NCBI GenBank assembly: GCA_015207195.1
Contig: JADEXJ010000010.1
Span: forward strand, 1-64,000
DNA length: 64,000 nucleotides
DNA from: Pleurocapsales cyanobacterium LEGE 10410
GTDB lineage: Bacteria; Cyanobacteriota; Cyanobacteriia; Cyanobacteriales; Xenococcaceae
Reading direction: 5' to 3'
Shown here: positions 10,269 through 19,180 of the stretch, piece after piece
How the letters are laid out: every line of letters starts with the position of its first letter
How positions within the stretch are numbered: the stretch's first letter is position 1
Notes under the pieces: generated by a model
What the model was told of the DNA's origin: nothing
What the model saw: only the letters and a program-made list of their open reading frames with translations
Database searches by the model: none
Position numbers and translations under genes: made by a program

Positions 10269-10907
10269 ATGCACATTCCTGATGGCTTTCTTTCTCCTAG
10301 CGTTTGTATTACTGGTTATGCTTTGACTGGTGGCGTTACCTGGCAATGTCTGCGCCAGATCGACCGCGATCGCGATATTCAAGCAAATATCCCCAAAGCT
10401 TCTTTGCTAACCGCAGCTTTTTTTGTCGCTTCTTTAATCAATATTCCTATCCCCCCCACCAGTATCCACTTAATTTTTAATGGCTTGATGGGCGCGCTTT
10501 TAGGTTACTATGCCTTTCCTGCCATCTTAATTGGTTTGTTTTTTCAAGCAGTGATGTTTCAGCATGGTGGAATGTCTACTTTAGGGGTCAACGCCATCAT
10601 TTTGGGTACGCCAGCGATCGCAGCTTATTATCTATTTCAACAGCGTCATCTTTTACGGGACAAAAAACCATTTTTGACTACCATTTTATCTTTTGCCTCA
10701 GGTGCAGGAGCATTATTATTATCGGCAACAATGTTTGCTATTCTGCTGGTAACCAATATCTCCCCCGATATGGATATTAACGCCGAAAGAACCGCAATTT
10801 TTATCTCCTTGGGGGGCTATGGTATTCAAGCTGTCATTGAAGGTGTATTTACCGTAATGTTGATTTCTTTTTTAGAGAGAGTCAAACCCGAACTATTAAA
10901 CTCTTAA
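10269..10907 (+). CDS. cbiM: Cobalt/nickel ECF transporter substrate-binding membrane protein CbiM
   Basis: This is the S-component of a metal ECF importer. It begins MHIPDGFLS, the conserved N-terminal motif whose His2 enters the metal site in CbiM/NikM structures. About six or seven hydrophobic helices follow, with IPIPPTSIHLIFNGLMGALLG and a His-containing segment FQHGGMSTLGVN typical of the family. Length 212 aa is normal. The sequence alone does not decide between Ni and Co. It lies in the order exported protein, nikL-like, cbiM, cbiQ, cbiO. Confidence 0.95.
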   Translation: MHIPDGFLSPSVCITGYALTGGVTWQCLRQIDRDRDIQANIPKASLLTAAFFVASLINIPIPPTSIHLIFNGLMGALLGYYAFPAILIGLFFQAVMFQHGGMSTLGVNAIILGTPAIAAYYLFQQRHLLRDKKPFLTTILSFASGAGALLLSATMFAILLVTNISPDMDINAERTAIFISLGGYGIQAVIEGVFTVMLISFLERVKPELLNS

Positions 10908-10977
10908 CTGTGAACAAGTTGCGCTCTAATTAGCAAACACAGAAATGCGGTAGTAATCACTAATTTATAGTTATTTA

Positions 10978-11766
10978 ATGAAATTAATCCTCGATCGATA
11001 TGCTTATTTAGATTCTCCCCTACATCGCTGGCAGCAGGGCTATAAGCTCATAGGTTTATTAAGTTTGATTTTTGCTTTTGCCGTTATTCAAAATATCTGG
11101 TTATTACCATTGATGGTGATAATTACCTGGGTTTTATTTAGCCTTTCGGAGATCCCTGTGGGATTTTTGATTAAGCGATTGCGTTATCCTAGCTGGTTTA
11201 TTTTTGCGGTAGTTATTTTGCTGCCTTTAATCTCAGGAACCACGCCAATTTTGCAATTGGGATATTTGACTATTAAACAGGAAGGCAGTTGGCAGGCAAT
11301 CTTAATTTCAGTGCGTTTTTTCTGCATTTTAACCGTGAGCTTAGTTTTATTTGGTACGGCTCCGTTTTTGAACAGTATTAAAGCGATGCGTTCTTTTGGT
11401 ATGCCCAGAGTAATTGTCGATATGACTTTGTTGTCTTATCGTTATCTAGAAGAACTAGGAGAAATGCTAACCACTATGCAGCGAGCCATGAAATTAAGAG
11501 GCTTTAAAGCTAGAGGTTTTAATCGCCGAACTTTAAAAGTTTTTGCTCAATTAACTGGTAGTATTTTAATTAGGAGCTATGAGCGGTCTTCAAGAATTTA
11601 CCAGGCAATGATTCTACGAGGTTACGGTAGCCAAATATCTAAAAAAAAGCAGAAAAAAATTGAATTTGACCAGAGCGATCGCTACAGTTTACGAGCGACA
11701 ATCACAGTAGTTACCATGGCAATTCTTTTAATTGTTCTCGAAGCAATTTTACCAAGCTTTCCATAA
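10978..11766 (+). CDS. cbiQ: ECF transporter transmembrane (T) component CbiQ
   Basis: This energy-coupling transmembrane protein links CbiM to the ATPase. It has N-terminal hydrophobic helices and the two Ala-Arg-Gly-type coupling motifs of T-components in the C-terminal half: MKLRGFKARGF and MILRGYGS. Length 262 aa is usual. It follows cbiM after 70 bp and precedes cbiO by a short gap, consistent with one operon. Confidence 0.94.
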   Translation: MKLILDRYAYLDSPLHRWQQGYKLIGLLSLIFAFAVIQNIWLLPLMVIITWVLFSLSEIPVGFLIKRLRYPSWFIFAVVILLPLISGTTPILQLGYLTIKQEGSWQAILISVRFFCILTVSLVLFGTAPFLNSIKAMRSFGMPRVIVDMTLLSYRYLEELGEMLTTMQRAMKLRGFKARGFNRRTLKVFAQLTGSILIRSYERSSRIYQAMILRGYGSQISKKKQKKIEFDQSDRYSLRATITVVTMAILLIVLEAILPSFP

Positions 11767-11793
11767 TTTTTTTGAACATTGTTGGATGAATTA

Positions 11794-12564
11794 ATGACAA
11801 ACTTAATAGAAACAGCAGAGCAATTATCTATTAAAACCAAAGCAGTTTCTCTGAGAAATCTATGCTTTAGTTATGAACAAGAAAGAGCAATTCTAACAGA
11901 TATTAACTTAGAGATTGCTTCAGGGGAAAGCGTGGGGTTGATTGGAGCCAATGGTGCGGGTAAAACTAGCTTGTTTTTAGCAGTTTGTGGAATTTTAAAA
12001 CCTACTTATGGTGAGATCAAACTGTTTGAGCGTCCCATACAAACAGGGGAATTCAATCCCGAAATTGGCTTGGTTTTCCAAAATCCCAGCGATCAGCTAT
12101 TTTGTCCTACAGTAAGAGATGATATTGCCTTTGGCTTAGAAAATATCGGACTCGATCCAGAGGAAATCAAAGCGCGGATCGCTTCCGCTTTATCTTTAAC
12201 TGGGGTAACTCATCTAGCCGAGCGGATTTCTCATCAGCTTTCTGGCGGTGAAAAATGTATGGTGGCGATCGCTGCTGTGTTGGCGATGCTGCCCCAGATT
12301 GTCCTGTATGATGAACCTAGCGCAAATTTAGACATGAGAGCCAGGCGTAGATTGATTAAGTTTTTACAATCTTCCCACGAAACAACCGTGGTTTCCTCTC
12401 ACGACCTAGAATTAATTATTGAGGTATGCGATCGCGTAGTGATGCTGAACCAGGGAAGAATTGTTGCCGATGGTACTCCCGAAGAAATTATGAGCAATAC
12501 AAGTCTTATGGAAGCTAACGGGTTAGAAGTGCCTCATTCTCTAACTCACTCTCATCGGAGATAA
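11794..12564 (+). CDS. cbiO: ECF transporter ATP-binding protein CbiO
   Basis: This ABC ATPase powers metal uptake with CbiM and CbiQ. Walker A is GANGAGKTS, the Q-loop VFQNPSDQLF is the form typical of ECF ATPases, the signature is LSGGEK, Walker B is IVLYDEPSANLD, and the switch His is in VVSSHD. The ATG at 11794 is chosen; an upstream in-frame TTG at 11779 is less likely. It is the last gene of the putative operon. Confidence 0.95.
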   Translation: MTNLIETAEQLSIKTKAVSLRNLCFSYEQERAILTDINLEIASGESVGLIGANGAGKTSLFLAVCGILKPTYGEIKLFERPIQTGEFNPEIGLVFQNPSDQLFCPTVRDDIAFGLENIGLDPEEIKARIASALSLTGVTHLAERISHQLSGGEKCMVAIAAVLAMLPQIVLYDEPSANLDMRARRRLIKFLQSSHETTVVSSHDLELIIEVCDRVVMLNQGRIVADGTPEEIMSNTSLMEANGLEVPHSLTHSHRR

Positions 12565-12596
12565 AGAATTCTTAGAAGCGCGAGACTAAAATTAAG

Positions 12597-13673
12597 ATGA
12601 ATAATATTCCACAGGATAGCCAAGAAAAAATATCAGAAGCAGCAGCACAAGAGTTGATGCGATCGCTACTACACAAAGAAGGTACTTGGGTAGAGTGGGG
12701 GCAAACCTGCCAAAAGCTACAACAGGCTGGATATAGTACCCAACAGATTTTTGAAGACACTGGATTTCAAAACAGCCAGCAGAATTTGGTGATTGTCGCT
12801 GCTCAAGTGTTTGATAATTTAGTGGAGGCAAACGTCGCTCCCGAAATTTTGGCTTATTTTAAAGGTCCTCGCAGCGATGTATTATATGAGTTTCGGGTAC
12901 TCAACCAAAAGCAACGGGTAGACGCTAGTTTGTTGGCTTACGATAAGCGAATTGACGTAGATGGAGCGCATTTAGTGGCAAAGGCAATCAAAGATGTGTC
13001 ACGGATGTCGCAATTGCCAGAAGCTTTTACCGAGCATCCTGGCGACTGGGTAGCTTATTTATCTTGGAAACGAGCCAAGAGTCAAAAAGATTTACAACAG
13101 CGATCGCGCTTAATTGCCCAGGGATTAAAGTTTGCTCACTCTGCTACTGCCAGATCGGCGATCGAACAGCTCTTAAGCGATTTTAGCGTGGTTAAAAGTG
13201 TCGCCGAACCCCTGCTGCCTATCTATCGCTTGGAAGTAGAAGAAGAACTACCCCGTATTGTCCCCTTAGCTGGCTCCTATCCCCTCAATAGCCAAGAAAT
13301 AGTAGCGGTAGATCGGGTAGACATCCAACAGCCCTTCAGCCAGATAACGGTCGATCGCGGTACTTATGTGCCGATTCCTGGGTGGCAGGTAGTACTAAAA
13401 GCAGAAGATCCCGTAGCTTATTTATGTCCCAGCGATCTTCTACCCAAATTTCTGGGGGGAAAAGTCGAAGAAGTTTTGGTAATTTTGGATCGTGCCAGCA
13501 AAAATTGGGACGTTAATAGCTATTTTGTCGTGGAAATAGAGGGCAAGTTAGAACTACGCTGGTTTGAAACCGAACCACAAGAGCCAATTGTCGGTCAACT
13601 GGTATTGATCTTGCGTCCTAAGAAAATTTTGGATGAAGGTAATCTTACCCAACCCTGGCAAATGGACGATTAG
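12597..13673 (+). CDS. raf1: Rubisco accumulation factor 1 (Raf1)
   Basis: Raf1 is a dimeric chaperone that binds RbcL dimers and promotes assembly of the Rubisco holoenzyme. The 358 aa length, the N-terminal helical domain (SLLHKEGTWVEWGQ, YSTQQIFEDTGF, then VYDNL-like VFDNLVEA) and the C-terminal beta dimerisation domain (PLAGSYPLNSQEI; PIPGWQVVLKAEDPVAYL) match cyanobacterial Raf1. It starts 32 bp after cbiO and converges with tilS, with stops only about 2 bp apart. Confidence 0.93.
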   Translation: MNNIPQDSQEKISEAAAQELMRSLLHKEGTWVEWGQTCQKLQQAGYSTQQIFEDTGFQNSQQNLVIVAAQVFDNLVEANVAPEILAYFKGPRSDVLYEFRVLNQKQRVDASLLAYDKRIDVDGAHLVAKAIKDVSRMSQLPEAFTEHPGDWVAYLSWKRAKSQKDLQQRSRLIAQGLKFAHSATARSAIEQLLSDFSVVKSVAEPLLPIYRLEVEEELPRIVPLAGSYPLNSQEIVAVDRVDIQQPFSQITVDRGTYVPIPGWQVVLKAEDPVAYLCPSDLLPKFLGGKVEEVLVILDRASKNWDVNSYFVVEIEGKLELRWFETEPQEPIVGQLVLILRPKKILDEGNLTQPWQMDD

Positions 13674-13675
13674 AT

Positions 13676-14671
13676 TTAACTGTTACCTACTGTATCTTGT
13701 TGCTCAAAAACAATCCATTCTCCAGCAACTTCAGCGATCGCCCCACCTGGTAGAGTAGAAGTACGGCTTTTGTTAGGCGCGGTAATCAAATTGACTACTG
13801 CTTCAATTTGGGTAAAATTTGGCTGTCTGGTCATGACAGTGGGCAAAAACTGACGGACTGCTCGACGTTGGATTGCTAACGGAGCTTTGCTTAAGATCGA
13901 GCGATTTAGCCTGTAGCTGTCGGCTACTCGCGCCTGCTGCAAAAGTTGCTGGGCGAGGGATTCCAAATATTCTACATCTGCCCGTAACAATTCCGCAGTT
14001 TGAGCCAAGGAATTTTCTACTTGAGGATTAAAATTGTTTTGCAGGTAGGGAATTAACTCGCCACGAATTCGATTACGAGCATATCGATCGTTCTGATTAA
14101 CCACATCAAACCAGATAGGTAGGTCGAACTGATGGCAGAAGGCTAAGGTTTCTCGACGGTATACATTTAAAATTGGACGCACTAAAGTAATCTCTTCGGC
14201 TAGAGGACGTTGCCAGTCGAGGGCAGCTAATCCATCTGCCCCCGCACCACGGACAAGATTATACAAAAAAGTTTCGGCGCGATCGCTTTTGGTATGTCCC
14301 GTAACAATATATTTAAATTCCTGTTCTCTGGCAATTTCTATCAAAGCCTGATAACGCCACTGGCGCGCCGATGCTTCGGTTTCTTTGAGAACCCTGGCGA
14401 TTTTGAGATAAAACGGTAGTTGCCAACTATCGGCTACCTGAGACACTCGTTCGGCAATTCCCGCATCCGTTGACCACTGATGATCGCAATGAGCGATCGC
14501 CAATTGCCAATTCCATTTTGAGCGCAAATCCAAAAGTAACTTACCCAAACACAAAGAGTCTTGTCCTCCAGATACAGCAATCAAAATCTTGGCTTTTGAA
14601 GGTAAAAGCGATCGCTGGCGTAGGGTTTTATGTAATCTAGTATGGAGTGAAGTCCAATAGACTTTGGACAT
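13676..14671 (-). CDS. tilS: tRNA(Ile)-lysidine synthetase TilS
   Basis: TilS converts C34 of the CAU anticodon of tRNA(Ile2) to lysidine so that it reads AUA; it is essential. The N-type ATP pyrophosphatase P-loop SGGQDSL is at residues 34-40, with the downstream HCDHQW and GHTKSDRAET motifs. At 331 aa it is the short, cyanobacterial-type form, lacking the full C-terminal domain of E. coli TilS. Confidence 0.95.
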   Translation of the reverse strand: MSKVYWTSLHTRLHKTLRQRSLLPSKAKILIAVSGGQDSLCLGKLLLDLRSKWNWQLAIAHCDHQWSTDAGIAERVSQVADSWQLPFYLKIARVLKETEASARQWRYQALIEIAREQEFKYIVTGHTKSDRAETFLYNLVRGAGADGLAALDWQRPLAEEITLVRPILNVYRRETLAFCHQFDLPIWFDVVNQNDRYARNRIRGELIPYLQNNFNPQVENSLAQTAELLRADVEYLESLAQQLLQQARVADSYRLNRSILSKAPLAIQRRAVRQFLPTVMTRQPNFTQIEAVVNLITAPNKSRTSTLPGGAIAEVAGEWIVFEQQDTVGNS

Positions 14672-15068
14672 AGATGTTAAAGGTAAACAGCTAGGCGATC
14701 GTCGCTAAACTAAGAATACAGTCTAACTGGAGCTTAGCGAAGTCGTTGACCGAGAAGCTTACTGAAATATTTGTCTGAGGTATAGTCCGAGCTAACACTT
14801 TTTATAAATATTGTCAATTTGACATCTAGAATTTGTGGCAATCTGCGATGGAGTTAGGCTGCATAGATCTAAAACGTTCAGTAGTTTGATGGCAAATTTA
14901 TCTTAACCAACAAAATATCTCTAACCTCGCAGCGTAAAGATTCGATAAAGAAATTTCCATAGAAAAGAACCGTAGGTAATTATATATAGGTAATTACTAG
15001 TACCGAAAAATACCGAGTTAGTTTCTGGTTTCTAGTGGAGTTAATAACTTTTTTAATTAATTTTTAAG
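14672..15068. other. Intergenic region between tilS and the pseudo-receiver gene
   Basis: The two flanking genes diverge across 397 bp. It is A+T-rich, with no ORF or strong hairpin that I can support. Promoters for both sides are expected. Confidence 0.5.
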
Positions 15069-16130
15069 ATGATTCGTGTTTTATTAGTTGATGACCAAAA
15101 GTCAGTTCGAGAAGCGTTGAAAATTTCCCTCAAACCAGAAACAGACATCGAGGTAGTTGGCACGGCTGACAATGGTATTACGGCGATCAAGCAAGTAGAA
15201 ACTTTGCAGCCAGATATTGTAATTATGAACGTAGAAATGCCTGGTATGGATGGAGCGAATGCCACGAGACAAATTGTCGAACGCTTTCCCAATACTAAAG
15301 TCTTAATTTTTACTTCTTATGATAGTGACGAATATATCACCAAGTCCTTTGCCATGGGTGCTAAAGGCTACCTTCTAAAAAGCTTAGAGACGAAAGAGTT
15401 GGCGGGGGCTATTCGCAATATTTACAAGGGTTATACTCAAATTGCTCCTGGTTTGTTGGAAAAATTGTTGGTTTACACCGACTCAGGGGTAGTTTTGAGC
15501 AAGCTAAAAGCTCCAGTCTATTCTTCGCGACAAAACATCGGCAGCAGACATCTAGCCAAATCCCAAAAAACCATCTCAGGCTTGCAAGTCGCCGTTCGTC
15601 AACAGCAAGAAGAAATTGCTCAACTGCGTCGCAGTCTAGATATTAGTAAACAAGAATTACCCAGAATTAGGAAAAACCTTTCTACCCATTCGAGGCACAT
15701 CAAGCTTATTTCATTACTGTGGTTAGTATCTTTACCTCTATTGGGAGTGTTCTTGCTCAGGCTTTACGCTCAAGCAAATGACCTTCAATTAAGCGTTATT
15801 CCTACTGAAAGAATTGGTTTATATGGCGAATTCAACCTCAGCGGGATTGCCCAAAGGGTAGCTAAAGAGTTTGAAGCAGATCCCATACTAAGTGATGTTT
15901 CTAGCGTTTATGTGGCGCAAGAAGGCGATGCCATAGTTCTCAAAGGAACTATTGCCGATTCTGCTCTGTTAGAGCGAATGACAAATATCGCCATGGAAGT
16001 AACAGGGGTGAACAAAGTGTATACCAGTCAAGTGGCAGTTCAAACGGAATTTAGAGGAGATATTTCAGGAGTAGCAGAACCAAGATTCACTCCAGTGTGT
16101 AACGAACAAGCCTGTTACGATCGCTGGTAA
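15069..16130 (+). CDS. Membrane-anchored receiver-like protein with a BON domain
   Basis: Residues 1-122 are a NarL-type receiver fold: acidic pocket DD at 8-9, Thr in LIFTSY and Lys in GAKGYLLKS. The usual phospho-acceptor Asp is Asn54 (VIMNVEMPG). The region that normally carries a DNA-binding HTH is missing. Instead there is a basic coiled-coil stretch (about 165-210), one membrane helix (LISLLWLVSLPLLGVFLL) and a BON-like domain (about 260-335, VYVAQEGDAIVLKGTIAD...LERMTNIAMEVTGVNKVY). BON domains bind membranes or peptidoglycan-side ligands. It cannot act as a classical response regulator; a structural or signalling link across the membrane is inferred. Usual product-name pipelines would call it a response regulator. 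Confidence 0.85.
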   Translation: MIRVLLVDDQKSVREALKISLKPETDIEVVGTADNGITAIKQVETLQPDIVIMNVEMPGMDGANATRQIVERFPNTKVLIFTSYDSDEYITKSFAMGAKGYLLKSLETKELAGAIRNIYKGYTQIAPGLLEKLLVYTDSGVVLSKLKAPVYSSRQNIGSRHLAKSQKTISGLQVAVRQQQEEIAQLRRSLDISKQELPRIRKNLSTHSRHIKLISLLWLVSLPLLGVFLLRLYAQANDLQLSVIPTERIGLYGEFNLSGIAQRVAKEFEADPILSDVSSVYVAQEGDAIVLKGTIADSALLERMTNIAMEVTGVNKVYTSQVAVQTEFRGDISGVAEPRFTPVCNEQACYDRW

Positions 16131-16207
16131 AATTTAAGAAAATTTGCCGTTCGGCAAGACAATGCAGTAACTTGTGAATATTGATAATTTAAAATTGAAA
16201 CGTTGCT

Positions 16208-17095
16208 GTGTCTAAAAACTGGTTAATTTCTTTAATAGCTTGCGCTGGCATTTCTAGCATATCTTTGCCAGTCAGAGGGCAAGCTGTATTACCATACGTA
16301 CCCAAACTAGATTCGGAAAAATTAGAGTTACAAGGGTTGCAACTGCTTCAAGATGCTGTACAACTAATTCGTTTCCAACAATACGATTTGGCATTTCCTA
16401 GAGCAGAGTTGGCAACTCAACTAGCTCCTAGTAATTATGAAGTCTGGTTTATTTTAGGCAGTTTGTACATTCAGCAAGAAAAAATAGACCAAGGAATTGA
16501 GGTTCTAGAAAAAGCAGAGAACCTAGCCCCAGAACAGGAAGGCGTTTTATTTAGATTGGGTAATGCCTACTTTCAAAAAGGCGATTATGAAACAGCTAAA
16601 GACAAGCTAGAAGCAGGATTGGACATAGAAAGCGATGCTCCTGATGCCCTATTCGATTTGGGAAATACTTATCTTAAGCTAAATGAATTTGACGATGCCA
16701 TAGATTCTTACGAAGAGGCTTATGCCCTAGAAGCAACTTTTTGGCCCGCCTTAAACAACGTAGGACTGGTAGAATACGAGCAGGGCGATCGCGATGAAGC
16801 AATGGAAAAATGGCAGTCGGTGATTGAAGTAGATGGCGAACAGGCAGAACCCCAGCTGGCACTAGCCGTAGCTCTATTTGTCGAGGGTGAAGTTGAACGG
16901 GCGATTGAATTGGGTAAAGCTGCTTTAGAACTCGATAGTCGCTATGCGAATATTCAGTTTCTCAAGGATAACCTCTGGGGAGAGAGCTTAATTGAAGATA
17001 CCCGTGAGTTCTTGAGCAATCCTCAAATACAGGAAATCGTCTCTAATTATGAAGAATTTTCTCCAGAAGATTTAGAACTCCCTACTATTCCCTAA
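16208..17095 (+). CDS. Exported TPR-repeat protein
   Basis: A GTG start gives a signal peptide (LISLIACAGISSISLPVRGQA), then five or six TPR repeats over residues 50-260, with clear examples such as VLFRLGNAYFQKGDYETAKDKL and ALFDLGNTYLKLNEFDDAIDSY. TPR arrays act as protein-binding scaffolds; the partner is unknown. It starts 77 bp after the pseudo-receiver gene in the same direction, so co-transcription is possible. Confidence 0.88.
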   Translation: MSKNWLISLIACAGISSISLPVRGQAVLPYVPKLDSEKLELQGLQLLQDAVQLIRFQQYDLAFPRAELATQLAPSNYEVWFILGSLYIQQEKIDQGIEVLEKAENLAPEQEGVLFRLGNAYFQKGDYETAKDKLEAGLDIESDAPDALFDLGNTYLKLNEFDDAIDSYEEAYALEATFWPALNNVGLVEYEQGDRDEAMEKWQSVIEVDGEQAEPQLALAVALFVEGEVERAIELGKAALELDSRYANIQFLKDNLWGESLIEDTREFLSNPQIQEIVSNYEEFSPEDLELPTIP

Positions 17096-17125
17096 TCGAG
17101 GTTCAATTTGAGCTTATCGGGGAGA

Positions 17126-17170
17126 AGGGACACAGACAACCTGATCAAATTGCTAGTTGTCCTTGTCCCT
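17126..17170. terminator. Hairpin between convergent TPR and pirin genes
   Basis: AGGGAC-ACA-GACAAC (17126-17140) pairs with GTTGTC-CTT-GTCCCT (17156-17170), two 6 bp stems around a 3 nt internal loop. There is no clean T-run, so termination strength is uncertain; its placement suggests it serves both convergent genes. Confidence 0.55.
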
Positions 17171-17180
17171 CGTTGGTTGT

Positions 17181-17885
17181 TTATTGTGCCAAATCGAAGA
17201 GCAACATTTCGCTATCTTGGCTGTTCCCCGCGACCGCTATCTGAGCTTCGTCAACTATAGCAGCACCATCTCCAGCTTCCAACAAGCGTTCATTTACCAT
17301 AATTGCTCCTTTGGTTACCTGTAGCCATACAGCACGACTATCTTCTATTTGATAGGTAAGGCGATCGCTTGGTGCTAAAGAAGCCAAGTAGAGATTGACA
17401 TCTTGATGAATCGTCACCGAATCATCTCGTCCATCTCGCGAACCTACCAGCCTTAACTTGCCTTGCTTTTCTTCGGAGGCAAAGTTTTTCTCTTCATAGC
17501 TGGGTTGTAGTCTTCTTTGTTCTGGCATAATCCAAATCTGTAAGAAATGAACTGGATTTGTATCAGAAGCATTAAATTCGCTGTGTCTCACTCCCGTACC
17601 AGCGGACATTCTCTGTACATCCCCAGGGCGAATTACCGAGCCGTTGCCCATACTGTCTCGATGTGCTAGTTCTCCTGAAAGGACATAAGAAATAATTTCC
17701 ATATCTTGATGCCCGTGGGTACCAAAACCTTGAGCGGGTAACACTTTGTCTTCATTGATTACTCGCAGACTGGCAAAACCCATATGCTGAGGATCGTAAT
17801 AATTACCAAAAGAAAAAGTATGTCTACTATCTAACCAACCAAAGTTAGCAACGCCTCTTTCATCTTTGGGACGAATAGTAATCAT
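17181..17885 (-). CDS. Pirin family protein (cupin, possible quercetin 2,3-dioxygenase)
   Basis: Bicupin of 234 aa. The N-terminal cupin carries the pirin metal ligands in FGTHGHQDMEIISYVLSGELAHRDSMG and in TGVRHSEFN (His, His, His, Glu). Pirins have been shown to degrade quercetin or to act as redox-sensing regulators; which applies here is unknown. A strong ribosome-binding site (AAGGAGG) precedes the ATG. It diverges from a LysR-type gene across a perfect inverted repeat, which suggests control by that regulator. Confidence 0.92.
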   Translation of the reverse strand: MITIRPKDERGVANFGWLDSRHTFSFGNYYDPQHMGFASLRVINEDKVLPAQGFGTHGHQDMEIISYVLSGELAHRDSMGNGSVIRPGDVQRMSAGTGVRHSEFNASDTNPVHFLQIWIMPEQRRLQPSYEEKNFASEEKQGKLRLVGSRDGRDDSVTIHQDVNLYLASLAPSDRLTYQIEDSRAVWLQVTKGAIMVNERLLEAGDGAAIVDEAQIAVAGNSQDSEMLLFDLAQ

Positions 17886-17950
17886 TCAGTTTTACCTCCT
17901 TGGCTTTAGTTTATTTCCTATATATTTATTATGAATTAGATTTAAATAAA

Positions 17951-17982
17951 AGACAATATGATATTTATTAGACATATTGTCT
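17951..17982. promoter_or_regulatory. Perfect 10 bp inverted repeat, candidate LysR-regulator operator
   Basis: AGACAATATG at 17951-17960 is exactly repeated in inverse as CATATTGTCT at 17973-17982, with a 12 bp spacer. It sits in the gap between the divergent pirin and lysR-type genes, 18 bp before the preferred lysR start. LysR-type regulators usually bind such dyads in shared divergent promoters. Confidence 0.75.
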
Positions 17983-17999
17983 CAAATAATTCTACAATA

Positions 18000-18887
18000 A
18001 TGGACAAATTTGCCAGTATGCGCGCCTTCACTCAGGTAATAGAATCGGGGGGATTTGCAGCAGCAGCGAGAACCATGGGCGTATCGCGCTCGACAGTAAA
18101 TAAGTTGGTGATCAACTTAGAAGATGAGCTAAAGGTACAGCTATTGCAGCGTAGCACTCGTCAAGTCAATCCTACCCCAACGGGATTAGCTTTCTACGAA
18201 CGGTGTGTAAATATTCTGGCGGAGGTAGAAGCAGCAGAACTAGCCGTATCTCAGCTACAAACAGAACCTAAAGGAACGCTTAAAATAAATGCACCGATGT
18301 CTTTTGGTACTTTACATCTGGGAAAGGCGATCGCCGAATTCATCACGCAATATCCAGAGTTGCAGGTACAGCTAACCCTAGACGATCGCTTGATCGATCC
18401 GATTGCTGAAGGCTACGACCTAACTGTTAGAATCTCCCAACCAGAAACATCCCCTAGTTTGGTCTGTCAGGCGATCGCCCCCGTTGCCAGAGTTCTTTGC
18501 GCTTCTTCTACTTATTTAGCCAAACACGGTGTTCCCCAACATCCTGAGGAGTTAACAGAGCATTCTTGTCTGCATTATGGACAAATTGTTACGGGAAACC
18601 AATGGCAGTTGAGCGATCGAGAACAAGAGTATCGAGTAACGGTAAAAGGAACGCTCTGTTCTAATAATGGGGAAGTATTGAGAGATGCAGCAGTACGGGG
18701 TTTGGGAATTGCTTTACTACCCACCTTTATTATCCAACAGGAGTTAGATCGAGAAACCCTGGCGATCGTCTTACCCAACTACCAACCACCAGCACTTTCT
18801 CTCTGTCTGATCTATCCTTTAAATCGGCATTTGAATACTAAGATTAGGCTTTTTACCGAGTTTTTGCGACAGAAGTTCGGGCTGTGA
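18000..18887 (+). CDS. LysR family transcriptional regulator
   Basis: N-terminal winged HTH ([35 protein letters not shown], quoted as two parts: residues 6-20 and 21-40) followed by the periplasmic-binding-like effector domain ([36 protein letters not shown]). I prefer the ATG at 18000 because the upstream in-frame ATG at 17958 would place the operator palindrome inside the gene. About 295 aa, normal for the family. It most likely controls the divergent pirin gene; the inducer is unknown. Confidence 0.93.
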   Translation: MDKFASMRAFTQVIESGGFAAAARTMGVSRSTVNKLVINLEDELKVQLLQRSTRQVNPTPTGLAFYERCVNILAEVEAAELAVSQLQTEPKGTLKINAPMSFGTLHLGKAIAEFITQYPELQVQLTLDDRLIDPIAEGYDLTVRISQPETSPSLVCQAIAPVARVLCASSTYLAKHGVPQHPEELTEHSCLHYGQIVTGNQWQLSDREQEYRVTVKGTLCSNNGEVLRDAAVRGLGIALLPTFIIQQELDRETLAIVLPNYQPPALSLCLIYPLNRHLNTKIRLFTEFLRQKFGL

Positions 18888-19004
18888 TTTAATGCTAGAT
18901 TTGAGTGAGTTTAATTGTTTTGCTTGATAAGTTCGATGATTTCTTTTATTTGTTGCTGGAATTGATCGTGGATATTTGCAACCTCCTAAGACAATTAAAA
19001 TAGC

Positions 19005-19035
19005 GTCCACAGATAAACACAGATGAACGCAGATG
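19005..19035 (+). repeat. 31 bp dispersed repeat, copy 1
   Basis: Three imperfect 10 bp units of the type ACAGATAAAC. It matches the reverse complement of 30714-30744 at 29 of 31 positions by eye. It lies in the 293 bp gap between the lysR-type gene and the photolyase; nothing else was recognised in that gap. Confidence 0.7.
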
Positions 19036-19180
19036 GATGGATCGGCTTTTCTACAAGTTGAATTGTGCTATGTATTAATTAGTTGTGCAAAAGGCTGTAG
19101 AAAACATTGTAAGGAAAAGGTTTGAAAAGAGTTTGAATAAAGTTCGGCATTGGAGAATTTCTGATCTAAGCGAAATTATT

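Noticed and set aside
13676-14671. TilS as a truncated gene because it is shorter than in E. coli
   Set aside because: Cyanobacterial TilS is typically this short and all N-terminal motifs are intact.
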